Virus record (IMG/VR): IMGVR_UViG_3300008108_000133
Location: 1 to 59,086 of that record
DNA: 59,086 bases
Direction: 5' to 3' (one strand)
Origin: a virus
The position numbers and the translations under genes were made by a program. This document shows, piece after piece, positions 39,327-49,621 of the stretch; position 1 is the stretch's first letter, and each line of letters opens with the position of its first letter. The notes beneath the pieces were generated by a model. The model was not told the origin of the DNA. It saw only the letters and a program-made list of their open reading frames with translations, and did no database searches.

Positions 39327-41018
39327 ATGGCAAATCCAACGCTTCAGTTTAAGAGAGGTCTGTTTGTAAATCTACCTGCACTTCGCGCAGGTGAACCAGG
39401 ATTTACAACAGACAAAAATGATCTTTATGTAGGTGGTGAAGGCGGAAACAAGTTTTTCGGTTCACACCGCTATTGGGAAAAAGAAGACGGAACCAACGCT
39501 CTCAAGTTCAAGCTTGTAGATAAAGGTGGTTCAAACTCTATCGGTTTAAGAGCTCCTGCAACTCTTGCAGATAGCAACACTGTTTACACCCTACCTGCTG
39601 CACCTTCTGATGGATATTTCCTGAAGACTAATGCTTCGGGTGTACTTGAGTGGGCAAGTGTAACTTCTGGTGCTGCATTTAATGGAGCAACTCTAAGCAA
39701 TGCTACCTTTAGTGGAATTTCTACATTCTCTGGTCTTATCGAGGCTGATGGTGGTCTTGATGTTACCGGTCACGCAGAACTTGATAACCTCAATGTTTCT
39801 GGTGTAGGTACTGTTGCAACTGCTGACATCAATGGTGGCAACATTGACGGTACTGTAATTGGTTCTTCTTCGGCCGCTGCTGGTACTTTCACACAACTAA
39901 ACTACAGCAATTCCTCAACCTCAGGAATTTCAACCGTAGGTTCACTTTATGCAGGTGCAGACAAAGTTCTATCTGTAGAAGGTGGTAATCTAACACTTTC
40001 CAACATTGAAGCAATTGATTCAGTAACCAAGGCAACTCTTGAAGCAACTCTTGCTTTAGATCCTAACGACTTTGATACTCTTAATGTACTAGGTATTGGA
40101 ACCATTGGTGGTCTTCTCGATGCTAATGGTGGTCTTGATGTAACAGGACACACTGTTCTAAACGACACTCTTGCTGTAACTGGCGTTTCAACCTTTACCG
40201 GTGCTATCAACGCTAATGGTGGTGTAACCGGCAACGTAACTGGTGATTTAACTGGTAACGCTGATACTGCTACTGCACTTCAAACTGCAAGAGATTTTGA
40301 TATCACTGGTTCATTCATAACTGCTTCTGCAGTTTCATTTGATGGTTCAGGCAATGTTTCACTTGCCGCCACCATCACTGCAAATTCAATTGAACTCGGC
40401 ACTTATACTTCAGGTGATTATGTTGCTACCGTTTCTGGTACTGCAAATGAAATCACTGCCACTGGCACTGGAGAAGGCGCTGCTGTTGTTCTCAGCCTTC
40501 CTAACGATGTTGTAGTCGGAACTTCACTTTCCGTTCCAACTGTTAAGACTGCTACTGTTCAGCACAGCAATGGTACTGAAGCAATCACCATTGATGGTAG
40601 TGGTAATGTTGGTGTTTCAACTAACTTAACCGTTAGTGGCAACCTCTATGTCAATGGAACCACAACTCAAGTCAACACAACTTCCTTAACTGTTGAGGAT
40701 ACTCTTGTTGAACTTGGATTAGTTGATGGTGCTGCACCTGGAGCTGATGTAAATAAGGACCTTGGACTAGTCTTCAACTACTATGATACTTCTGCCAAGA
40801 AGGCAGCAGTTTACTGGGATGACAGCACTGGCAGAATTGCTTTTGCTTCTGAGGCATCCGAGTCAGCAAGCGTTCTAACTGCTACCACTTATGCAACCAT
40901 TCTTGCTGGTGGATTAGAGATCAACAATGCTTGCACGGGCGGAACTGACGAAGTTATCTCCTGTGTTGGTGGCGAACTCGCTCTCAGCAACATCGTTGTT
41001 GATGGTGGTTCATTCTGA
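39327..41018 (+). CDS. Virion structural protein (fibre-like)
   Basis: 563 residues, Ala/Thr/Gly/Val-rich and beta-structured. The N-terminus TLQFKRGLFVNLPALRAGEPGF and DLYVGGEGGN is the head-binding-like motif found in many phage fibres. The middle carries repeated DVTGH.ELDNLNVSGVGT-like and LTGNADTAT segments. It ends VDGGSF, the C-terminal motif shared with its neighbours. Codon use is richer in C than the surrounding genes, as for strongly expressed structural proteins. Confidence 0.78.
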   Translation: MANPTLQFKRGLFVNLPALRAGEPGFTTDKNDLYVGGEGGNKFFGSHRYWEKEDGTNALKFKLVDKGGSNSIGLRAPATLADSNTVYTLPAAPSDGYFLKTNASGVLEWASVTSGAAFNGATLSNATFSGISTFSGLIEADGGLDVTGHAELDNLNVSGVGTVATADINGGNIDGTVIGSSSAAAGTFTQLNYSNSSTSGISTVGSLYAGADKVLSVEGGNLTLSNIEAIDSVTKATLEATLALDPNDFDTLNVLGIGTIGGLLDANGGLDVTGHTVLNDTLAVTGVSTFTGAINANGGVTGNVTGDLTGNADTATALQTARDFDITGSFITASAVSFDGSGNVSLAATITANSIELGTYTSGDYVATVSGTANEITATGTGEGAAVVLSLPNDVVVGTSLSVPTVKTATVQHSNGTEAITIDGSGNVGVSTNLTVSGNLYVNGTTTQVNTTSLTVEDTLVELGLVDGAAPGADVNKDLGLVFNYYDTSAKKAAVYWDDSTGRIAFASEASESASVLTATTYATILAGGLEINNACTGGTDEVISCVGGELALSNIVVDGGSF

Positions 41019-41034
41019 GTCTAACTAAAACTTG

Positions 41035-41041
41035 ATAAATA
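41035..41041 (+). promoter_or_regulatory. T4-type late promoter motif
   Basis: ATAAATA placed immediately before the terminator stem; a transcript from it would start within the hairpin. Confidence 0.5.
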
Positions 41042-41068
41042 GGGGAAGAGAAATCTTCCCCTTTTTTT
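41042..41068 (+). terminator. Intrinsic terminator ending at a start codon
   Basis: GGGGAAGA/TCTTCCCC with a GAAA loop and seven T residues; the T run ends exactly at the ATG of the next gene. It ends the long upstream structural transcript. Confidence 0.9.
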
Positions 41069-41287
41069 ATGTCTGAACAAGAACTTAAGAATTTTATTTT
41101 AGTTTATCAACAAAAATTGAATGAAATGATGGCACAAAATATTGCATTAGAAGCAAAGATGATGAGTGTAAATCAAATCATAGAAGCACTTACAAAAAAA
41201 GTGAATGAAATAACTGCAGAAAATGAAAAATTAAAAACATCAAAGTCAAGAAAACCTCTAACAAAAGAAGATGGTGGGGAATTCTGA
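41069..41287 (+). CDS. Small coiled-coil protein
   Basis: 72 residues, one long coiled coil (about 5-55) and a basic tail ending EDGGEF, the C-terminal motif shared with four upstream virion proteins. No ribosome binding site is possible in the preceding T run; an internal ATG near residue 20 is an alternative start. Likely a small virion or assembly factor. Confidence 0.62.
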   Translation: MSEQELKNFILVYQQKLNEMMAQNIALEAKMMSVNQIIEALTKKVNEITAENEKLKTSKSRKPLTKEDGGEF

Positions 41288-41308
41288 AATTTCCTAAATA
41301 ATAAAAAT

Positions 41309-41326
41309 AACTGATATATATCAGTT
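41309..41326. terminator. 18-bp perfect palindrome with T-rich flank
   Basis: AACTGATATATATCAGTT reads the same on both strands. AAAAAT before and ATTTTT after extend the symmetry with mismatches, so it may terminate transcription in both directions or be a protein site. It lies between the coiled-coil gene and the next structural gene. Confidence 0.5.
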
Positions 41327-41362
41327 TGATTTTTACGGTAAATACCAAAATGCGAGGGATGA

Positions 41363-43228
41363 ATGTCAAATCCTAATATAAGAATTAAACGATCGTCCGT
41401 TCCCGGAAAGAAACCAACGGTAAATGATTTGCCTTTGGGGGAACTAGGACTTAATACATATGATGCAGAATTGTATGCTCGTAGAGAACGAGCAGGAATT
41501 GGAACTGATATTGTCCGTATCGGTTCAGGAACTACAGTTACTAATATTTTATATGTCACAAAAGACGGAAACGACACAAACACAGGAAAAAAACTTGGTG
41601 ATGCAAAGGGAACTATTGCAGGAGCCCTTGCAGAGGCAACAACAGGAACAGTTATTAAAGTTAGTGCTGGATCTTATGTAGAAAACAATCCACTAGTCAT
41701 CCCAGAACAAGTTTCAATCGTTGGAGATAGTTTGAGAGAAGTATCAATATCTCCACAAAATTCAGATCAAGATTTATTTTATGTTTCTAATGGAAATTAT
41801 GTAACAGAAGTTTCTTATACGGGAAATTTAAATCCCGGTAAGGCAATTTTTGCATTTAATCCCAACACAATTGGGTATTTTGATCAATCACCATATATTC
41901 GTAACTGTACTAATTTCATTCCAAATTCTATTGGTTTAAAGATTGATGGTTCCAAAGCAATTGGTCCAACCAAAAGCATGGTCACCGATTCATTTACTCA
42001 ATATAATCAAGGTGGAATTGGCGTTTCAATTACCAATGAAGGATATGCTCAGTTAGTATCTTTATTTACAATATGTGATGATATTGCAGTTTTTACAGGT
42101 TCTGGTGGTGCTTGCGATTTAACAAACTCAAACTCTTCTTTTGGAAATTACGCACTTGTATCTGATGGCGTAGGTCCAAAAAAATATGTAGGTATTGTTA
42201 CATCTGAAGCTGCAGCGAATTCTGACACTTTTGTTTTGGATTTGAATGTTCCGACTTTAAATGTAACTGATGCAATTTATAATAATATAACTGGATTGAC
42301 GACAATTACAGTAAATTCTAACCATAATTTTAATGTTGGAGCGGGAGTTTCAATTGTTGGGTTAGCATTTACATGTCCATCGGGTCCAGGAATTGTAACA
42401 TACCCATCGGGAAATAAAGGAAATATTTTTGAAGTTGTTGGAACTCCATCTGCAACTTCTTTTGAAGTGTATGTTGGTGTTTCCACTCTCCAACATACTT
42501 ATCAATCGGGTGGAAATGTAAAATTAAATGTTTCTAGACCTTTTGACGGTCAAGTAGTTTATTTCCAAGATCTTTATTACAATATTGGTGAAATAACAAT
42601 AACCTCTGGAGGAAGTGGATACACGGGAAACGCTGATGTTACTATTGGTTCACCTTCAACACCTTGGGGTATTCCTGCTACAGCAGTTGCAGAAGTTCGC
42701 AATGGTTCTGTGATTAATGTTGAAATGGTTTCAAGTGGAAGAGGATATGGTTCTACTCCACCTTCAGTATCATTCAGTATGCCAAATGTTGGTGTGAATT
42801 CTGCAACTGGAACTGCAAATCTTGTTCCTACATATTATGTAATTCAAAGTTCAACTCCAGTTTCTGCTGGAATTTGTACGATTACACTTACCGATAATGT
42901 TCCTTATCTCGTTGGTGTTGGTGTTAGTGTTCCATTCTTCAAACAAAGTCGGATATTGGCATCGGGACATTCACTTGAATATATTGGATCTGGAACTAAT
43001 ATTGCTACCGCACTTCCACAAAAAGGAGGAGTTCCAATTCAAGCAAATGAAGTGGTTGCAAAAAATGGTGGTCTTGTTGTTTATACTTCTACTGATCATT
43101 CGGGTAACTTCCGCATTGGTGATGGTGTAGTAATTAATCAGCAAACAGGAACGATCAGTGGAACTTTTTATTCTAAGAGTTTGTTTTCATCAATGACTCC
43201 ATTCATACTCGCATTAGGAGGAGATTAA
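41363..43228 (+). CDS. Beta-helix-type virion structural protein
   Basis: 621 residues. The N-terminus (IRIKRSSVPGKKPTVNDLPLGELGLNTY) is a phage fibre attachment motif. Residues about 65-300 resemble a right-handed pectate-lyase-like beta helix (GTIAGALAEATTGTVIKVSAGSY, VIPEQVSIVGDSL). Gly/Ser/Thr-rich beta domains follow. No catalytic set is obvious, so a structural or polysaccharide-binding role is likelier than an enzyme. Confidence 0.78.
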   Translation: MSNPNIRIKRSSVPGKKPTVNDLPLGELGLNTYDAELYARRERAGIGTDIVRIGSGTTVTNILYVTKDGNDTNTGKKLGDAKGTIAGALAEATTGTVIKVSAGSYVENNPLVIPEQVSIVGDSLREVSISPQNSDQDLFYVSNGNYVTEVSYTGNLNPGKAIFAFNPNTIGYFDQSPYIRNCTNFIPNSIGLKIDGSKAIGPTKSMVTDSFTQYNQGGIGVSITNEGYAQLVSLFTICDDIAVFTGSGGACDLTNSNSSFGNYALVSDGVGPKKYVGIVTSEAAANSDTFVLDLNVPTLNVTDAIYNNITGLTTITVNSNHNFNVGAGVSIVGLAFTCPSGPGIVTYPSGNKGNIFEVVGTPSATSFEVYVGVSTLQHTYQSGGNVKLNVSRPFDGQVVYFQDLYYNIGEITITSGGSGYTGNADVTIGSPSTPWGIPATAVAEVRNGSVINVEMVSSGRGYGSTPPSVSFSMPNVGVNSATGTANLVPTYYVIQSSTPVSAGICTITLTDNVPYLVGVGVSVPFFKQSRILASGHSLEYIGSGTNIATALPQKGGVPIQANEVVAKNGGLVVYTSTDHSGNFRIGDGVVINQQTGTISGTFYSKSLFSSMTPFILALGGD

Positions 43229-43231
43229 TAA

Positions 43232-43561
43232 ATGGCTTTACAACTTAATGTATTTCAAACTGTAACTGCAGTTGTATCTACAACCCCAACAGAAGTATAT
43301 ACAGCTCCTATTGGTTATACCGGCGTTGTTCTCCTTGCACAAGTTGCAAATATTGGAGCATCTTCACATGATGTGACTTTAGTTCATAGAAGAAGTTCTA
43401 CTGACACCGAAATGTTGAAAAATTATCCAATTGCAGCGAATGATACTGCAAATCTTCTTTCGGGAAAATTAGTTCTTGAAAGTGGAGATAAATTAGTATT
43501 ATCAGGTAGTAATGCAACTAATTTGAAATTCATTGCTAGCATTCTAGAAACTCTCAATTAA
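43232..43561 (+). CDS. Small virion structural protein
   Basis: 109 residues, mostly beta (FQTVTAVVSTTPTEVYTAPIGYTGVVLLAQVANIG in pieces), of the type seen in phage tail-tip or fibre-joining proteins. AGGAG precedes the ATG. Overlaps no neighbour; same transcript as the gene before it. Confidence 0.72.
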   Translation: MALQLNVFQTVTAVVSTTPTEVYTAPIGYTGVVLLAQVANIGASSHDVTLVHRRSSTDTEMLKNYPIAANDTANLLSGKLVLESGDKLVLSGSNATNLKFIASILETLN

Positions 43562-43570
43562 TATAAAACA

Positions 43571-44371
43571 ATGGCAAAAGGATATGTCAGTAATCGTCAA
43601 AAAAGTCTAAAAGTCGGTATTTCTTCATATACCGAAAACAGTACAGTAGTTGAGGTTACTGGAAAAGTTGGCATTAACACGAATAATGCAACACAAAATT
43701 TAGATGTAAATGGTAATGTAAGGATTCGTGGTGGTATTTATGATGGATTAAATAATTCTTCTGGATTGAATAACCAAGTTCCAGTTGCTGATGGTAATGG
43801 TGGGTGGTCATGGCAACCAGTAACTTCTGCTGGAGCTGGAACTCTTGAAGGTCTTACAGTTAGAGATGAAGGATCTGTTGTTGGTACTGCTGGTAGTATT
43901 ACCACTTTTGATTTTAAGGGTAGCAGCATAGTTGTTTCCGCTAGTGTTGGTGGGAATATTGCTACTATTACATCTAGTGCGCTTAGTACTCCAGATTTTA
44001 ATTATCTTAGTGTAGCAGGAATTTCTACATTAGGATTTTTTGAAGATGATCAAAAAGTTATTGATAGAAATATAACTCTATCGCCTAACAAGACTTATTA
44101 TTCTTTACATAAAAATTTGATTTTAGAAGGAAGCACTGTTTTAACAGTTGGTTCCGGTTCAACTATTATACTTGATAGACTCAATAATCTTGATGATCTC
44201 AAAACAGAATCTTTAGAAGTTAAAACAGATTCCTTTTTTGGTCTTTCTACAACAACAACTCCTTTAAAAAATTCTCAAATGACCTTTGAGCTTACTAGTA
44301 ATACTAATTTGAGAATTAATGTAAGGGGTACTGATGGCATTTTAAGATCTGTCAATCTTACTTTATCATAA
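43571..44371 (+). CDS. Virion structural protein (fibre-like)
   Basis: 266 residues. VGISSYTENSTVVEVTGKVGINT and ATQNLDVNGNVRIRGG are common fibre motifs. Beta-rich, Ser/Thr/Gly-rich, no enzyme motif. Nine bases after the preceding gene. Confidence 0.72.
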   Translation: MAKGYVSNRQKSLKVGISSYTENSTVVEVTGKVGINTNNATQNLDVNGNVRIRGGIYDGLNNSSGLNNQVPVADGNGGWSWQPVTSAGAGTLEGLTVRDEGSVVGTAGSITTFDFKGSSIVVSASVGGNIATITSSALSTPDFNYLSVAGISTLGFFEDDQKVIDRNITLSPNKTYYSLHKNLILEGSTVLTVGSGSTIILDRLNNLDDLKTESLEVKTDSFFGLSTTTTPLKNSQMTFELTSNTNLRINVRGTDGILRSVNLTLS

Positions 44372-44391
44372 ATTTCCATTTAATCCAAATT

Positions 44392-44399
44392 TATAAATA
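44392..44399 (+). promoter_or_regulatory. T4-type late promoter motif
   Basis: Full TATAAATA 22 nt before the long S74 fibre gene. Confidence 0.65.
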
Positions 44400-44421
44400 A
44401 CTAAAAAGTTATTAGATACCA

Positions 44422-47400
44422 ATGTCAGAGATAAGAGTAGATACAATTGTATCAGCAACAGAAGGTGGAACCGTTGCAGTTGCAGGTATTGCAAGTGAAG
44501 CGATTAAACTTCAAACCGCAAGAACAATATCTTTAATTGGGGATGTGGTAGGTGAAGTTCTTTTTGATGGAACTTCGAATGTATCAATAGCAGCAACCAT
44601 TCAAAATAATAGTCTCGAATTGGGAACTGATACAACCGGTAATTATGTTGCCTCTATTTCTAATGGAAATTATATTACTGGTGGTGATGGTGGATCCGAA
44701 TCTGCTGCATTGACAATTGGTGTTGCTGCTACATCAGCAAATGTTGTAGACCAAGTAGTTGCAAGAGATTCCTCTGGAAATTTTAGTGCTAATGTTATAA
44801 CAGCATCAGAATTTTCTACTGGTTCAGGAACTCTTGGAATTAATACTAATACAATTTCTGGTCCTGCAACAATTACTATTGATCCTGCTACAGTAGGAAA
44901 CAATAGTGGGACCGTTTTAATTAAGGGCGATCTTCAAGTTGATGGTACTACTACAACAGTAAATTCGACAGAATTGGTTATTGATGACAAAAATATCACT
45001 CTTGCTTCTGGTGCGTTAAATGATGCTGCCGCAAATGGTGGCGGTATTACGATTGAATCTGGTGATGGAAATAAGACTTTCCAATTTAATGATGCATCCG
45101 ATGCTTTCAAGTCCAACATCTCTATGGATGTTGATTCGGGACAATCATATAAAGTAAATGGTACTGAAGTTCTTTCATCAACGACTCTTGGATCTGGAGT
45201 TGTTAATTCTTCATTAACTTCAGTCGGTACTCTCAATAAGTTGGATGTTGGTAATGTAAATTCTACCGGAATTGTTACAGCATCTAATGGTTTTTCTGGC
45301 AATCTTACTGGTAATGTAACAGGCAATCTTACCGGTGTTGCATCAACTGCAACTAAACTTCAAACCGCAAGAACATTTGAAATTACGGGTGATGTAATTG
45401 GTTCTGCTGTATCTTTTGATGGAACTGGTAATGTTTCAATTGCTGCAACTATTCAACCTAATTCAGTAGCACTTGGTAGTGATACAACTGGTAATTATGT
45501 TTCTACAATTGCAGATTCTGGATCTTCTGATATTGCAGTAAGTGGATCTGGATCAGAGACTGCCGAAGTTACAGTAGGACTTACTACTACAGGGGTTTCT
45601 GCTGGTTCTTATGGTTCTACAACTCAAATTCCAACATTCACAGTTGATTCTAGAGGTCGTTTAACTTCTGCTGGAAGCACTGCACTTGCAACCACTTTAA
45701 ATGTTGCTGGTACTTCTGGAACTGATTCAGTTTCACTTTTATCCGATACACTCACTGTTAGTGGCGGAACTCACGTTACAACTCAAGTAACTGATAATAC
45801 AATTACAGTAAATACTGATGCTACTTCAGCAAATACTGGAGGAACTATTGTTTCTCGTGATGCTTCAGGCAATTTTAGTGCCGGAATCATTACAGCAACT
45901 ACATTCAGTGGTGCTCTTCAAGGCAATACCGATACTGCAACTAAACTTCAAACCGCAAGAACTATTTCTCTTACAGGAGATGTAGTTGGTGAGGTATCTT
46001 TTGATGGTACTTCTAATGTCTCCATTGCGGCAACAATTCAATCCAATAGTGTTGCTCTTGGCGACGACACCACTGGTAACTATGTTGCTACTATCGCTGA
46101 CTCTGGTTCAAGTGATATTGTAGTTAATAACTCTGGTACAGAAACTGCTGGAGTAACATTAGGTCTTACTACAACTGGTGTTGCTGCAGGTTCTTATGGT
46201 TCTTCAAGCGCAATTCCAACATTCACTGTCGATTCTAGAGGTCGTTTAACTTCTGTAGGCACTTCTAGCATTGTAACCTCATTAACAGTGTCTGGAGATA
46301 CTGGAACAGAAGTAATTGATTTATCATCAGAGTCTTTATCTGTTTCTGGTGGAACTAATTTAAATTCTTCTGCTGCTGGTAATGCAGTTACTTTAAATCT
46401 TGATCCTAACATTTCTTTATCAAATATTAGTGCTTCTGGTATTATTACCGCTACGAATGGATTTGTTGGTGATATAACTGGTACTGCTACAAGTACTACC
46501 AATATCCCTAACTTGACTGGAGATATTACATCGGTTAACACGACAACTACTCTTGCAACAGTTAACAGCAATGTAGGTACTTTTGGTTCCTCTACAGCAA
46601 TTCCAAGCATTACTGTTAATGCCAAGGGTCTTGTCACTGGAGTTTCTACTAATGCCATTACTGTTGGTGATGGAACCCTAACTCTTGCAACATCTGGAAC
46701 TGGATTAAGCGGTTCACAAACCTTTAGTGCCAACCAGAGTGGTAATGCTACCTTCACGGTAACATCAAATGCTACATCAAATAATACTAATAGTACTATA
46801 GTTTCCCGTGATGGCGCTGGTGGATTTAGTGCTGGTATTGTAACTGCTACACAATTCTCCACTGGTTCTGGGACTATCGGAATCTCAACAAATACAATCT
46901 CTGGACCAGCAACAATCACCATTGATCCTGCTGCCGTTGGAGATAACACCGGTACTGTTGTTATTAAGGGTGACTTACAAATTGATGGAACAACGACAAC
47001 AATTAATTCAACCGTTGTAACTGTTGATGATTTAAATATTACACTTGCTGATGGTGCCGCCAATGCTGCTGCTGCGAATGGTGCTGGAATTACAATTGCG
47101 GGTGCAAATGCAACATTAACTTATGCTTCTACGGGTGATAAGTGGGTCTCCAACAAAGACGTGGATGCACCAAACTTTAATTCAACTTCTGACGCTAATC
47201 TAAAAGAAAACGTTGAAGTCTATACCAATGCTCTTGAAACTATTGAAAATCTTGAAGGCGTTAGCTTCACTTGGAAGGAAACTCAAAAATCTTCTATTGG
47301 TGTGATTGCTCAACAGATAGAAAACTTTGTCCCAGAGTTAGTTCAAACTGGCGAAACCCATAAGACTGTTAATTACAATGGTTTGATTGGTATTCTTATT

Positions 47401-47454
47401 GAAGCAGTCAAAGAACTTTCTGCTGAAGTTAAGCAGCTTAAAGAAAAGATCTGA
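44422..47454 (+). CDS. Long tail fibre with C-terminal peptidase S74 chaperone
   Basis: 1,010 residues. Repeated modules ([27 protein letters not shown], then [15 protein letters not shown]) form a long beta-rich shaft. The C-terminal about 88 residues are the intramolecular chaperone: the cleavage Ser S923 followed by D924 ([10 protein letters not shown]), [18 protein letters not shown] and a final coiled coil. S74 domains trimerise the fibre and then cut themselves off. Probably a receptor-binding fibre. Late promoter upstream. Confidence 0.86.
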   Translation: MSEIRVDTIVSATEGGTVAVAGIASEAIKLQTARTISLIGDVVGEVLFDGTSNVSIAATIQNNSLELGTDTTGNYVASISNGNYITGGDGGSESAALTIGVAATSANVVDQVVARDSSGNFSANVITASEFSTGSGTLGINTNTISGPATITIDPATVGNNSGTVLIKGDLQVDGTTTTVNSTELVIDDKNITLASGALNDAAANGGGITIESGDGNKTFQFNDASDAFKSNISMDVDSGQSYKVNGTEVLSSTTLGSGVVNSSLTSVGTLNKLDVGNVNSTGIVTASNGFSGNLTGNVTGNLTGVASTATKLQTARTFEITGDVIGSAVSFDGTGNVSIAATIQPNSVALGSDTTGNYVSTIADSGSSDIAVSGSGSETAEVTVGLTTTGVSAGSYGSTTQIPTFTVDSRGRLTSAGSTALATTLNVAGTSGTDSVSLLSDTLTVSGGTHVTTQVTDNTITVNTDATSANTGGTIVSRDASGNFSAGIITATTFSGALQGNTDTATKLQTARTISLTGDVVGEVSFDGTSNVSIAATIQSNSVALGDDTTGNYVATIADSGSSDIVVNNSGTETAGVTLGLTTTGVAAGSYGSSSAIPTFTVDSRGRLTSVGTSSIVTSLTVSGDTGTEVIDLSSESLSVSGGTNLNSSAAGNAVTLNLDPNISLSNISASGIITATNGFVGDITGTATSTTNIPNLTGDITSVNTTTTLATVNSNVGTFGSSTAIPSITVNAKGLVTGVSTNAITVGDGTLTLATSGTGLSGSQTFSANQSGNATFTVTSNATSNNTNSTIVSRDGAGGFSAGIVTATQFSTGSGTIGISTNTISGPATITIDPAAVGDNTGTVVIKGDLQIDGTTTTINSTVVTVDDLNITLADGAANAAAANGAGITIAGANATLTYASTGDKWVSNKDVDAPNFNSTSDANLKENVEVYTNALETIENLEGVSFTWKETQKSSIGVIAQQIENFVPELVQTGETHKTVNYNGLIGILIEAVKELSAEVKQLKEKI

Positions 47455-47458
47455 AAAC

Positions 47459-47465
47459 ATAAATA
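47459..47465 (+). promoter_or_regulatory. T4-type late promoter motif
   Basis: ATAAATA 25 nt before the collagen-like S74 fibre gene. Confidence 0.6.
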
Positions 47466-47490
47466 GTAAAAAAGCCGAGTGTAAACGAAG

Positions 47491-48630
47491 ATGGCAATTA
47501 AAATTAATAATTCTACTATAATTGATGATAGTAGAAATATAGTTAATGCTGGAGTAGTTACAGCATCAATATTAAATGTTCAAGGTGATGTAAGAGTATC
47601 CGGCGTATCTACTTTTGTTGGATTGGTAGAACTTGATAATTCTTTAAGAGATTTTTATGGAAATGTGGGTGTCGCTGGTTCCATTCTTGTATCCACTGGT
47701 GCTGGAGTTAGTTGGACTCCTCCATTTGCGGCTGGTATCCAAGGCATCCAAGGAACTCAAGGTGTCCAGGGCACTCAAGGTATCCAAGGTATCCAAGGTA
47801 TCCAAGGTATCCAAGGTATCCAAGGTATCCAGGGAACTCAAGGTATCCAGGGAACTCAAGGTGTTCAAGGAACTCAAGGTGTTCAAGGAACTACTGGAAC
47901 CCAGGGAACCACAGGTACTCAAGGTACTCAAGGTACTCAAGGTACAACAGGTACTCAAGGTACAACAGGTACTCAAGGTACAACAGGTACTCAAGGTGCT
48001 ACAGGTGCTCAAGGTACTAATGGTTCTAATGGAACCCAAGGAACCACTGGCACTCAAGGTGCCACAGGTGCTCAAGGTACTAATGGATCTAATGGTGCCC
48101 AAGGAACCACAGGTGCTCAAGGTGCTACGGGTGCTCAGGGTACTACAGGCACTGGTACTCAAGGAGTTCAAGGTGCATCAGGAAGTGGAGGATCAATTAC
48201 AGATGATACAACCACAAATGCTGTAAGATATCCAGTATTTGAAGATGTGACTTCTGGAACAATTTCTGGAATTTTTGTATCATCATCCAAACTACAATTC
48301 AATCCATCAACAGGAACTTTATCCGCTACAGTCTTTACATCACTATCTGACCAAACACAAAAAACGAATATAAGACCAGTTGAAAATGCCGTAGAACTTG
48401 TATCAAAAATGAACGGTGTTTATTATGATTGGATTGATGGAAACAATAAACCTTCAGTTGGTGTTATTGCGCAAGAGATTGAAAAAGTATTACCTGAAGT
48501 TGTTAATGATAATGCTAATGGACTTAAATCAGTGTCTTATGGTAATATTGTAGGTGTACTGATTGAAGCAATCAAGGAACAACAAACCGAAATAAATAGT
48601 CTCAAAGCAGAAATTAAAAGTCTGAAATAA
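47491..48630 (+). CDS. Collagen-like fibre with C-terminal peptidase S74 chaperone
   Basis: 379 residues: an N-terminal beta domain (1-80), a Gly-X-Y block of GIQ, GTQ, GTT and GAT triplets (about 82-227), a short beta tip, and the S74 chaperone with predicted self-cleavage at S286-D287 ([10 protein letters not shown]), [18 protein letters not shown] and [14 protein letters not shown] short collagen-like side or tail fibre; the triplet code is like that of the gene at 5154. Confidence 0.87.
   Translation: MAIKINNSTIIDDSRNIVNAGVVTASILNVQGDVRVSGVSTFVGLVELDNSLRDFYGNVGVAGSILVSTGAGVSWTPPFAAGIQGIQGTQGVQGTQGIQGIQGIQGIQGIQGIQGTQGIQGTQGVQGTQGVQGTTGTQGTTGTQGTQGTQGTTGTQGTTGTQGTTGTQGATGAQGTNGSNGTQGTTGTQGATGAQGTNGSNGAQGTTGAQGATGAQGTTGTGTQGVQGASGSGGSITDDTTTNAVRYPVFEDVTSGTISGIFVSSSKLQFNPSTGTLSATVFTSLSDQTQKTNIRPVENAVELVSKMNGVYYDWIDGNNKPSVGVIAQEIEKVLPEVVNDNANGLKSVSYGNIVGVLIEAIKEQQTEINSLKAEIKSLK
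47734..48171 (+). repeat. Collagen-triplet coding repeat, block 3
   Basis: 9-nt units such as GGTATCCAA and GGTACTCAA in tandem, some runs perfect. Sequence similarity to blocks 1 and 2 makes recombination between fibre genes 40 kb apart possible. Confidence 0.9.
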
Positions 48631-48649
48631 ATTTATTTAAAATTTTGAT

Positions 48650-49621
48650 ATGAATTTTGCGCAACATTGTTTTAATTATGGGGGTTCAATTCATCCAATA
48701 ATTATTCCATCCATTTTAAATTCTGGATTGGGATTGATGAACCCCTCAATTTATATTCACAACAACAAAATATTAGTCAATCTACGAGCAGTTAATTATA
48801 CTTTTTATCATTCAGAAAAAAAGTTATTTCAACATCCATATGGTCCTCTAACCTATATTCATCCAGAGGATGACTTACATCTTCGTACTAGAAATTTTTA
48901 TCTAGAACTTGATGATAAGTATGAAATTACAAGAATCGATGAAATTGATACCTCAAAGTTTCCAGATAAACAACTCTGGGAATTTGTAGGTCTTGAGGAT
49001 GTAAGAATTTTTTGTTGGGAAGGAAAACTTTATACCACTGGTGTCAGAAGAGATTTGGATACTATTGGTACTGGTAGAATGGAACTATGTGAAATTGAAG
49101 TTCACAATAATAGAGTTGTTGAGGTTTCAAGAGTTAGAATTGAACCTCCAAATAATCAAAATAGTTATTGTGAAAAGAATTGGATGCCAATTCTAGATTT
49201 ACCTTATCACTATATTAAGTGGGGCAATCCCACAGAAGTGGTAAAAGTAAACCCAGAAACTGGAACATCAGAAATTGTATTTTTAAAAGAAAAGAAAGAT
49301 ATTCCAAGAGATTTGCGTGGAGGTTCCCAAGTCATACCTTGGAGAGATTATTATGTTGCAATCACTCACGAAGTAGATTTATTCAAAAGTGAAACTGATA
49401 GGAAAGATGCCATTTATAAGCATAGAGTATGTTTTTGGGATAAAAATTTCAATTTGGTAAAATGGACTGATGACTTTTCTATTATGGGAGGTCATGTGGA
49501 ATTTTGTGTTGGTTTGGCACAACAAGGTTCTAATCTTCTTATGACCTTTGGTTTTCAAGATAATGCTGCCTACCTTCTAAAATTTCCAGAAAAACTATTT
49601 GAGGACTTGATCAATGAATGA
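48650..49621 (+). CDS. GH130/GH43-like five-bladed beta-propeller (glycoside enzyme type)
   Basis: 323 residues. LGLMNPSIYIHNNKILVNLR, FVGLEDVRIFCWEGKLY, SYCEKNWMPI, and RGGSQVIPWRDYYVAITHEV follow in the order of GH130/GH43-type five-bladed propellers that bind and cleave or phosphorolyse mannosides. Catalytic Asp/Glu assignment is not certain. In this place it may trim or recognise a glycan made by the sugar-transfer island. Overlaps the next gene by 8 nt. Confidence 0.66.
   Translation: MNFAQHCFNYGGSIHPIIIPSILNSGLGLMNPSIYIHNNKILVNLRAVNYTFYHSEKKLFQHPYGPLTYIHPEDDLHLRTRNFYLELDDKYEITRIDEIDTSKFPDKQLWEFVGLEDVRIFCWEGKLYTTGVRRDLDTIGTGRMELCEIEVHNNRVVEVSRVRIEPPNNQNSYCEKNWMPILDLPYHYIKWGNPTEVVKVNPETGTSEIVFLKEKKDIPRDLRGGSQVIPWRDYYVAITHEVDLFKSETDRKDAIYKHRVCFWDKNFNLVKWTDDFSIMGGHVEFCVGLAQQGSNLLMTFGFQDNAAYLLKFPEKLFEDLINE

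Noticed and set aside
46194-47063. 289-residue minus-strand ORF opposite the S74 fibre
   Set aside because: Pro/Val-rich low-complexity shadow of Gly/Thr/Ala-rich coding sequence, with no ribosome binding site.
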